A stretch of DNA of 64,000 bases from Zooshikella sp050749885 (GTDB lineage: Bacteria > Pseudomonadota > Gammaproteobacteria > Pseudomonadales > Zooshikellaceae): NCBI RefSeq assembly GCF_050749885.1, contig NZ_JBOIUB010000013.1, positions 75,062-139,061 on the forward strand, given 5' to 3'. Positions within the stretch are counted from its first letter, which is position 1. Each line of letters starts with the position of its first letter. The position numbers were made by a program, and so were the translations under genes. Below are positions 52,608 to 62,100 of this stretch, piece after piece. Under the pieces are notes generated by a model that was not told the DNA's origin, did not search any database, and was given only the letters and a program-made list of their open reading frames with translations.

Positions 52608-54050
52608 ATGAAGAAACCATTAGCCGTAGTTATTTCAAGTATTATTAGTGTTTCAGTGTCCACATCATTAATAGCCGAACCAGTATTGACCAACTCTGAA
52701 TTAGGTTTTTGGTCTTTTGATGCAGGTTTTGATCGAGAAGGCACTAGAGATTTTTCAGGGCAAAATAACCATGGTTATTTTTATAGTTTTGCTGAAGAGG
52801 TGCTGGCTGGTGCTACGGTATTAAAAGGTGGTCAATATACTAAAGATGGTGCCAAAGGAAATGCATTAATTGTTGATGAAACTGACCCACTTGTTATTGA
52901 TATTAAGCAATTTGATATCAGTAAACCATTTTCTGTAGCACTGTGGTTTAAGGTAGATCAGCTCAATACTGCTCAAACATTATTTGAGCAAAAAAATACG
53001 CAGGGTGATGCACGTTATGGACTTTATCTAAATAGCCAAAATCAGCTAGTAGTTGAGTTTGTCGATAATAGTGGCAGTAAAGGTGGTTTAGTCTCTGTTC
53101 CGTTGAATGATATCCAAGGTAAATGGCAACATGTGGTGTTTTCATTTGATGGTAGCCAATATGATATGAATATGGCGTTAAATGGAAAATATCTAAAAAG
53201 TACCAATAAAGGTTTGCCAACGTTATCTAAGTTAGATGGCTTAATTATTTTAGGCAATGGCTTTGAACAAACGCCTTTACTTGGTGAGCTTGATGAAGTG
53301 CATCTTTATAATCGTGCAATCAGTTCAACAGAAGCAAAATGCTTAGCGGAATTAGGCTTTAAATGTGTACCTGCATTTTATCAAGGACCTCGTGGAGAAG
53401 TGGGAGAACAGGGTGCTACAGGGTTAAGTGGTCCTCAAGGGAATAAAGGTGAACGAGGACCTCAAGGAGAAAAGGGTGAAAAGGGCGATCAAGGACCAAC
53501 AGGTTCACGTGGACCACAAGGTTTAAAAGGTGAAAAAGGCGATAAGGGTGACCAAGGGCCGAAAGGAGATACGGGTCCACAAGGGAAAATTGGACCTCAG
53601 GGAGCAAAAGGTGAGGTAGGCCCTCAAGGTAAACCGGGTTCGTCAGTGGATAGAAAGCACTATTTTGTACCAAGGGAACAAAGAGGTACATCTTTAGTTA
53701 TACCTGAGGCTGACATTATCGAGTTATGTGGTGATGAGGATGGATGTCAGTTGCGGCTTGGAGTTGATGTGGAAGAAAAAAGTAACTCCACTATAAATCA
53801 ATTTGAACATTCAATGTTTTTTTATAACAAAAATACAAAAAAATGGTATGGGCACTCTGGTAGTGGAAGGTTTGGAACAAATGGTGACGGAATATCTGGA
53901 AAAAATATTTTTATAAATGAACCCTGCTGGTTTAATGATAGCAGATATAAAAACTGGAAGGATCAAAATGATGATGATCTTAACTTTTCGCTAGTATCAT
54001 GGAGTACTTATGGCTTTAAAGCCAACTGCCGTTTAACAATTATTGATTAG
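52608..54050 (+). CDS. Collagen-like surface protein 6
   Basis: The start is MKKPLAVVISS, giving 480 residues; it aligns with its paralogues, whereas an upstream TTG three codons earlier has no support. Signal peptide, LamG-like domain and hinge are nearly identical to collagen-like protein 4. It has 28 Gly-X-Y triplets, one fewer than protein 4, and includes GSRGPQ where others have GPRGPQ. The tip has the shared flanks (SSVDRKHYFVPREQRGTSL and LCGDEDGCQLRLG; ending ANCRLTIID) but a core (VDVEEKSNSTINQFEHSMFF) closer to protein 3 in its second half (FFYNKNTKKWYG, SGRFGTNGDGI). This mosaic pattern suggests recombination. Confidence 0.88.
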   Translation: MKKPLAVVISSIISVSVSTSLIAEPVLTNSELGFWSFDAGFDREGTRDFSGQNNHGYFYSFAEEVLAGATVLKGGQYTKDGAKGNALIVDETDPLVIDIKQFDISKPFSVALWFKVDQLNTAQTLFEQKNTQGDARYGLYLNSQNQLVVEFVDNSGSKGGLVSVPLNDIQGKWQHVVFSFDGSQYDMNMALNGKYLKSTNKGLPTLSKLDGLIILGNGFEQTPLLGELDEVHLYNRAISSTEAKCLAELGFKCVPAFYQGPRGEVGEQGATGLSGPQGNKGERGPQGEKGEKGDQGPTGSRGPQGLKGEKGDKGDQGPKGDTGPQGKIGPQGAKGEVGPQGKPGSSVDRKHYFVPREQRGTSLVIPEADIIELCGDEDGCQLRLGVDVEEKSNSTINQFEHSMFFYNKNTKKWYGHSGSGRFGTNGDGISGKNIFINEPCWFNDSRYKNWKDQNDDDLNFSLVSWSTYGFKANCRLTIID

Positions 54051-54057
54051 TATATTT

Positions 54058-54224
54058 AACCCCCTCCCAACCTCTCCCTTGAAAAGTGGGGAGGAGTTGA
54101 TGGTGCATAATTTTAAGCGTTTTGATTAATTATTAATTCTTCTAAGTTACCACTTTATAAATAAGGGGTAGAGAATGCTTTGTCTTGTTTCTCTCCCCTT
54201 AAATAAGTAGGGCAGGGTGGGGTT
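54058..54224. repeat. Array inverted-repeat element, copy 6 (167 bp)
   Basis: Left arm AACCCCCTCCCAACCTCTCC as in copy 4. The right arm is partly decayed (AAATAAGTAGGGCAGGGTGG). No further copy follows the last array gene. Confidence 0.75.
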
Positions 54225-54260
54225 AAAAAATATCCGGGAAGTGAAATAAGGTCGTAAATA

Positions 54261-55520
54261 ATGAAAAAAACTTTGGCAATAGCAATTTCTGCTGCGTTGT
54301 TTTCACAAGTATCTGTAAATGCTCATGCTGAGCCAGCTTCGGCAGAAATAGGTTTTTGGTCTTTTGATGCAGGGTTACACCAGCAAGGTGGTGTGGATTA
54401 TTCTGGACAAGGTAATCATGGCTATTTTTTAGAAAACGGTGCGGGTGATTTAAGTGGCGGAGTTTATAGCAACGAGGGGGTTGAGGGTTCTTCACTTAAA
54501 GTAGAAGAAAATAATCCATTTGTTGCGCAGGTTAATTACAACGGTGAAGCCTTTGATATTAACCAACCGTTTTCAGTTGCCTTATGGTTTAAAACTAAAC
54601 AAGTTAGTGAAAAGCAGGTGCTGATAGAAAAGGCCGACTCAACAGGTGAAGCGTTATTCGTTGTATTTTTAGACAGTGATAACCGACTGAAGGTGATGTT
54701 TAAAAATGCATCTGGTGTTATTGGCGGTATTGAATCTCTTGATCCTTTACCACGTTATCAAAATAAATGGCAGCATTTAGTGTTAGCTTATAATGGTAAG
54801 CCCAATGGCTTACATTTGGCACTGAATGGCAAGCGTTTAAAAGGCGTCAAATTAGGTATGCCTGATAATTTGGCAACAGATGGTCCTTTGGTTTTTGGTA
54901 ATTCTGTTGCTGAGCAACTTGCCTATCCGCTGCAAGGCGAGCTTGATGAAATCCATGTGTATAACCGCGCGATAAGTTCTGTGGAAGCAAGCTGTTTAGC
55001 GGATGTCGGTTTTAACTGTGTTCCCGAGTTCTATCAAGGTCCACAAGGACCCAGAGGTAATCAAGGTGCACCCGGTATTCCTGGTAATAAAGGCAACAAA
55101 GGAGAAAAAGGTGACCGAGGCCCACAGGGTGAGCAAGGACAGAAAGGTGATACAGGTCCCCAAGGTCCAGTTGGCCCTCAAGGACCTAAGGGGGCTAAAG
55201 GCGATGAAGGAAAACAAGGCCCTATTGGAGCAAGAGGTACACAAGGTCCTAAAGGTGATAAGGGAGATCAAGGTCCTGCTGGGCCTCAGGGGCCAGAAGG
55301 CCCTGTAGCTACTCATTATTCACAATTACCAGCTGGTAGTATGGCAGGGTATTGCTCACAGCCTACTATGGGGGATAGCAGTCTTGCTCAGGCAATCAAG
55401 CCGGCATATTTAAAAAATAATAGCTGTGTGTGTGAAGAAGGATGGACTTCAGTTGTTACTGGTGGACAGTACAGTAAACGACCATGGGACTCTGCAAACC
55501 GAAGTTGTATTAAAAACTAA
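54261..55520 (+). CDS. Collagen-like surface protein 7 with unique Cys-rich tip
   Basis: This 419-residue secreted protein has a signal peptide (NAHA-EP) and a LamG-like domain and hinge nearly identical to protein 5. It has 30 Gly-X-Y triplets, but after the tenth the sequence departs from its neighbours (GEQGQKGDTGPQGPVGPQ). The tip (about 75 residues) is unrelated to those of proteins 3-6: HYSQLPAGSMAGYCSQPT, NNSCVCEEGWTSVVTGGQ and a final NRSCIKN, with four cysteines. I do not recognise this domain. The swap of everything beyond mid-collagen supports cassette replacement of rod-plus-tip. Confidence 0.87.
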   Translation: MKKTLAIAISAALFSQVSVNAHAEPASAEIGFWSFDAGLHQQGGVDYSGQGNHGYFLENGAGDLSGGVYSNEGVEGSSLKVEENNPFVAQVNYNGEAFDINQPFSVALWFKTKQVSEKQVLIEKADSTGEALFVVFLDSDNRLKVMFKNASGVIGGIESLDPLPRYQNKWQHLVLAYNGKPNGLHLALNGKRLKGVKLGMPDNLATDGPLVFGNSVAEQLAYPLQGELDEIHVYNRAISSVEASCLADVGFNCVPEFYQGPQGPRGNQGAPGIPGNKGNKGEKGDRGPQGEQGQKGDTGPQGPVGPQGPKGAKGDEGKQGPIGARGTQGPKGDKGDQGPAGPQGPEGPVATHYSQLPAGSMAGYCSQPTMGDSSLAQAIKPAYLKNNSCVCEEGWTSVVTGGQYSKRPWDSANRSCIKN

Positions 55521-56149
55521 TATTGCTTCTCTCGAACGGCAAAATAGCCAGGATATTTGCCTCATGTAGATGAGGTAAAAGGCTATTTGATCCGTAGCAA
55601 ACTGTTTGCCGCAAGGATGCGGCAATCAAGTCTCCAGGGAAGGATTCACGACGTGTTTGCGGATGGGTCAAGTAGCCTTGTTATATTCGATTAGCCATTT
55701 TCCAGTTCATCCAAAACTACTCTTTCGTACCACTATACTCTTAACTTTTCACTCTTCGCTGTGGATATATAACGCAGTGGTTGTATGAATAGTACACAAA
55801 AAACTCATTTTTTGCTGCTTATTTGACCATTTTAAAAAAAATCTAAATTTTTTTCATTTTTTATTTAACATTTTTGGCCAATCACTGGATATATATAAAT
55901 ATACCCCTTGTGATGGGTAATGCCATGATGAATGTTGTTGATACATCGTCATGGTCTGATTTTTTTATTGAATGATTTTAACATAGATGTCAGCGGTTCA
56001 GTTGATAGCATTTATTACTAAAGATGTACGATTCTATTCGTAGATCAAGACGAGCTAATCAACCTATTTTGAAGTAAATATACGCATAACAACGCGTATG
56101 GCTATCAACGAACCCTTACTAGGCAGTTATAAAATAAGGTAAATACATC
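55521..56149. other. Gene-free region between the collagen array and the RHS gene
   Basis: About 630 bases. The first 120 contain nested stems: AAATAGCC (55542) with GGCTATTT (55581) enclosing CCTCAT / ATGAGG, then GCCGCA / TGCGGC at 55608-55623. The sequence around the latter (TTGCCGCAAGGATGCGGC, GGAAGGATTCACGACG) has the look of a dispersed intergenic repeat. A TACCC / GGGTA hairpin lies at 55,902-55,919. The rest is AT-rich and should contain the RHS promoter. A short frame at 55,606 is not supported. Confidence 0.45.
55542..55623. terminator. Structured 3' region after collagen-like gene 7
   Basis: An 8-bp outer stem (AAATAGCC / GGCTATTT) with an inner CCTCAT / ATGAGG stem lies about 22 bases past the stop codon, followed by a GC-rich 6-bp hairpin. 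The outer stem is followed by GATCC rather than Ts, so it is either a terminator for the array's last gene or an intergenic repeat. Confidence 0.4.
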
Positions 56150-59100
56150 ATGGTAGCAGTTGTTGCAGGTCAAGGGTTAGGCTTATACAACAATTCACTT
56201 ACAGGTTTAAATGGTCAGAGCAGTGCATTAGGGCAGGGGAATAACCGCGTATTTATTAACCATAATACCGGTAATTTAATTATCCAACATTACACGGATG
56301 ATCTGGCAAGTAAGGGGCTGAATACCTCATTATTACAGACCTATAATAGCCAGGGACAAAGTAATGACCCACGTAATCAGCCTTGGCTGTTAGGGTTAAA
56401 TCGCTATATTAGTGAGCTACCTGAAGTACCCAATGAAGCAGGATCATTGCTTGTTAAGCGCAATGGTGATGGTAGTGAAAGTATTTACCGCTATAGCGAA
56501 CAACATAAGGTGTATATCACGGCCGATGGCGATGGTGCTCATGATTTGTTTCGTTATGATGCCACCACTAAAAGCTGGACTTGGGAGGAAGGCAGTAGTC
56601 GGGTAAAAGAGTTTTATAATGCAACAGGTCAGTTGACAGCCCTTGAAGACAAAGCGGGTAATCGCACTCAGTTAACCTATCAAAATAATCTACTGGTTAA
56701 ACTTGAAGATGCATCTGGACAAATTACCCAGTTAAGTTATGAAGGGCAAAAGCTAACTGCCATTCAAATTGAATATACAGGCGATAATGATCAGCAAATT
56801 AAGCGTTCGTTAGCACGATATAGCTATGATGCCTCAGGTCGTTTGGCAACCGTCATTACCGATTTAACACCTGATGATAATAGCGTCGAAGATGGTGTTA
56901 TTTACCAAACTACCTATAGCTATGAGGGTGATAGTCAGCGTATTAAGCAGATAACCAATAGTGATGGTACACAGCTGACATTTGCATATCAGCAGGTGGG
57001 TGATAAGTATGTCATTAGCCAATACCGTGATGCGACGGGTATAGGCGCAGACTATCACTATGATCCAGAAAATCACACTACTCAGGTTACGGATGCACTA
57101 GGACAGCAAACGGATTATCAGTTTGATGATTTGGGGCGTATTGTTAAGGTATTAACACCTGCCATTGAGGGACAGCGCACTACCCTGCAATACAGTTACG
57201 ATGCTCAAGATAATATTGTTGAAGTTATTGATGGGTTGGGCAATAAGGTTACTCGTGAATTTGATGCCATGGGTAATCTGGTTTATGAGTTTGATGCCAA
57301 TCACCATATAAAACACTTTCAGTATAACGATCAGCAACAGCTTGTTGCAGAAGCTAGCTGGCAGTTGGAGCGTGCCCCTTTAAATGATAACGAGCGTAAG
57401 GCTATTCCAGAAAATGTGGTAGCAAAACGCTATGTTTATGATGAGCAGGGGTTTAAGCGCTTTGTTATTTCTCCAGAAGGTAATATCTCTGGATTTAATT
57501 ATGATACCTATGGCCAGCTAGTAGAAACCTATCAGGTTAACGGGGTTCGCTATCCCAAAAATAAGCTTGTTTTAAATCAGGGTGAAAATGCTGCTCAGCC
57601 GACATTAGCAGAATTAAATACATTGGTAAGTAGTGAGCAAGCACAGCAAGTGATGCGTACTACTTCCTTATACGACAGCCGTGGTTTGATTGGTAAAGTT
57701 ATTCAACACGATGGTCAAGGCAATACTCAAGAAACTGCTTTTCAATACGATGCTTTTGGTAGACTACTTCGAAAAATAGATACTGCAGGTGTTGCAGAAA
57801 CGATTAGTTATGATGGTTTGGGTAGGATTCTTAGTAAAACCAATAAAGCCGGCCAAACCACCGTTTTTCGTTATGATGATCAGCAACATACTGTCGCAAC
57901 CACCTTCAGTAATGGCTTGGTCAAAACAGAATTATTTGATGCCGCAGGTCGTTTATTAAGCCGTACTGAACAAGCTTCTGATACGACTGCGACTAACCGT
58001 GTTCGCTTTTTTTATGATAAAGCGGGCCGGCAAGTAGCGAGTGAAGATAAAACAGGTGGTCGCAGTTATACCTTATTTGATGCTCGAAACCGCAAAGTGG
58101 CCAGCGTTGATAGTGTCGGGGCGCTAACGGAATTTCGTTATGATGCCAATGAACAACTGATTGAAAGTATTCAGTATGAGACACTCGTTGACACGCGTCG
58201 TTTACTCTCTTTTGGTCAGCTAAAAGAAAGCTTATTTAACCTTGATAAGCTGCGTCCTAAAGCCAATCCAACAGCTGATCGTCATCAGTATTGGGTGTAT
58301 AACAGCCAAGGGCAAAAGCGCTTTCAGGTGGATGGCGCAGGTGCTGTCACTGAATGGGCTTACAATGCTTATGGTAAGGTAGTCAGTGAGAAACATTATG
58401 AAACATCGCTAAGTTCAGAGGTTCTGGCTGAGCCACTGACTGAAGCAAATATCCTTGCCAAACTGGGGGATTACACCCCAATTGCTGTGGATAACAGCAC
58501 TACCACTCGTTGGCCAGCCAGTGAGCATAGTGATGCTCAATATCATTTAGGTGCACTCACCCAAACCACAAAAACAGTGACTTCCGGTGCGAATATTGAA
58601 GCAAGCAGTCAGGCCTCTACGCGCAACGCTAAGCCTTGGCCTGATTATGTCACTGAAATTAAGCAGCAAAATCATCCGGATATTAACGGCACAATTCTGT
58701 TGAATTACTTAACGCCAGAAGAGCAGGCACAGGTTAAGTATATTCGGGCAGATCTTTATAATCTGCAAACACGACACTCAACGTTAAGCAGAACATTTCC
58801 AGACAAGTTTGACGATTATCAGGGGCAACTAGTGTTGCCTGCTATTTCGGGTAATGGCCGCTTTCGTGCCACAGTGATTGTTGAGCTTAATGATGGTACA
58901 AGCATTGTTAAGCCTACTTTCGTTCTGGAGAAAGGTCGTCAGCAGGTCTTATCGCAAACGCTACGTTGGCCGGTTGATGATATGGCTGAACTCAGTGGTG
59001 CCGAGCATACGCTGAAATACCGCATTGTGGACAGAGTGGGACCTGATCTTGAGTCAGGTACGCCATTTACCGAAAAAAGTATTGCTATTGTCGATGGGTT

Positions 59101-62100
59101 TTATCAGGTTGAACTGACCGATTTAATCCCCAATACCTCTTATGAAATCGTTATTGATCAGCAAGCGGGTGGTCAGCGTACAGGTGATGTTAGTCGTTAT
59201 CACAAAACAGCGCGTTTTCAATGGGTACCACAGACCAGCCATCAACCGCTGAATGTGTCCTGGCAACAAGACACTATTGTCAATAAACCGACCGCTGGGG
59301 CTTCGCTTACAGGCGTAATTTCTGAAGAAGATGCGCGGAATATCGATTACATCCAGGTCTATGTGGATGATACACAAACCAATAAGCAAGTCTCTGAGGC
59401 AATAACTTATCCAAGAGGTTATCGTTTCTATCAGGGTGATATCAACCTCTCATTGGATCGTCCTTTAGACAGTGGTAGTTACCGTATTTCGGTTCATAAG
59501 CACTATTTGGATGGCACCAAAAAATCTGAATCATTCATGTATACCGTGGGTGATCAGCAAGACATCGTCGTTAACAGTAAGTTAACGATTCCGCTGGATA
59601 AACTACCGCTTGATGTGACTCAGCCAGGTACCACCATCGCCTATCGGCTGGCTCAACAAGATAATGCTGAGTATCAGTTTATTGACCTGGCCTCACAGCG
59701 CTCTGCAGATGGTAAATCAATAGAGCTAACACTCAGTGACCTGGTCGCATCGCGTAATGATCTCTATATCAAGATCGTTAAAGATGGCTACCCCCCTATC
59801 GAGCTAGAAGGTCACGCATTAGTCGTGGTTGATGGCTACTCCTATCAGACACCTTTACTGAAGTTTGCTGACCCTAATGGTGACCATATCAAAGGTCGTT
59901 TTAGCCATCAGCTTTACAACGACAACCAGCAACTTGTAGGTAGTCTCGATGCAGCAGGTTATTTGACAGAATATGTGTATAACCCTGCAGGGCAAAAAAT
60001 CCGTGAAATTCACTATGCCAAAAAGGCGGTGGACTATGTGGGTCAGCAGTTTGATCGTGAATTAGCGGATATTCGTCCAACGGCTGATGTTGCGGACCAA
60101 CAAACTCACTTTATTTATGATGGCTTTGGTCAACTGACAGCGACAGTTGATGCTGAAGGTTACCTCTCTGAAAATGTCTATGACCAGCTTGGTCAGCTTA
60201 CTCAAACCATTCGTTATCATCAGTCCGTTAACTATGCGGGGCAAAGCTTAACTGAACTACGGGCGCTGGCGACGCATGCCAGTCAGCCGAACAGTGTTGA
60301 ATCTATCACCTATGATGCTGCGGGTCGCAAACAAACCAGCACAGATCGTTTTGGTGTAGTCACACGCTATACCTACAATGCGGACGGTCAGCTAAGTCAA
60401 ACAGTAACAGGTGCAAATAAACAACTTAGCAAGGCGCACACCACTCAGCGTCGTTTTGATCAAAAGGGTCGAGTGACTGCTGAGCTGACTGCGGAAGGTG
60501 CTGTGCGCCTGACAGAGGCAAAAACAGATGCGGCGCGTGAAGCTGTTTGGCACGATTATGCCTCAACGTTTGTCTATAACGAAGCAGGGCTGAAAATACG
60601 CCAGCAAGCACCCAAAACGGCAGAAGGTGGTCAGCCCGTTACCTTCTTTTATTATGATCATCAGCAGCGCCTACGTTATACGATCCAACAAGTAGATACC
60701 CAGGGTAAAGCCTCTGTTACGGAGTATCGGTATAACACCTTTGGTGAACAAACCACACGTGTTGATTACTTTACGTTAATTGATTCAAAAGAGCTGACAG
60801 GGGGCTGGGATAACAGTCGCCAATTAAAAGTCATCACGACTAACAAGCAAGATCGTATTACCCAACAAAGCTTTGATCAGGCGGGGCGAAAACTACACAC
60901 TATTGCTGCAGATGGTGCTGAAACCCGGGTAGCCTATAACAGCTTTGGTGAAGTGACCCGACTGGCAAAAAGCATTCGGGCTGCTAATGGACAGTATGCA
61001 GTGACTGAAACCGCTTATGACCAGCGAGGACTGGTCAGCCGTATCAGTCAGCTTTCTGGTAGTGATGAAACTTTAACCACTCTCGCTGTAGGCACGAAAA
61101 CACTCGAGACCCACCACGAATATGATGCCTTTGGCCGACTCACTGTAAAAACATTTGCTGATAACCATCGCCAACAAACAGCCTATGACCGGCTGAACCG
61201 GGTGGTGGCTGAGATCAACCACAGTGGTGAAACCACGGCTTATCGTTATGATGCGCTAGGTCGTAAAGTCAGTGTGACTGATCCGCTCGGACAAGTGACT
61301 CAGTATCAATTTGACGATCAGACTCGCACCATAACTCTGGTTTCCCCTGCAGGGCATGCGGTCAAAACCCAGCAAAACCAGCATGGCGAAACGTTGGAAA
61401 TTACCGATGCCAAAGGTAATCGCCAACGGTTTACCTATGATGAGGCTGGGCGCTTGGTAAATACTCAGCGTCTGGATGCTCAGGGTAATCTGTTACAGCA
61501 GGAGAGCAAAGCTTATAACCAGCGGGGGTGGTTGGTTGAGTCCACGGACACCCAAGGCATTAAACGTCAGTTCAGCTATGATGCGGTGGGTCGTAAGTTA
61601 GCGGAAACCGTGGACCCAGAGGGTGCGAAGCTCACGACCAGTTATCGGTTGGATGCTTTTGGTCAGGTAACGTATCAACGAGGACCTGACCGGGTTGCCA
61701 CCACCATGAAATATGATGCCGCAGGGCGCGTGCTGGAAGTGGTGCGTGACAGTGGCTTTGCCGGTGCTGGACTGATTACCCGCTACACCTACGATGAGTT
61801 AGGCAATCAGGTTTCGGTTGAACAAGGTAGTCAACGAGAAGGAATGTTGGCGCAGACCCGCTATCACTATGACAATCTTGGTCGTAAAGTCGCTGAAACT
61901 GTTGATCCTGATGGTTTAGCGCTGACTACCCGTTATCAATATGATGCCCGTGGTAATGTATTGGTTAAAACCGATGCGAATGGTAGCCAGACCTTCTTTG
62001 GTTATGACGTCAACAATCGTTTGCGTTATACCGTGGATGGACAAGGTGGCGTTACTGCGTATAAATATGATGCGGCAGGCCAGAAAATCTTTACCCGACA

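Noticed and set aside
45778..54224. Regularly spaced repeats considered as a CRISPR array
   Set aside because: Copies are 1.5-2 kb apart with genes between, are inverted-repeat elements rather than direct repeats with spacers, and no cas gene is present.
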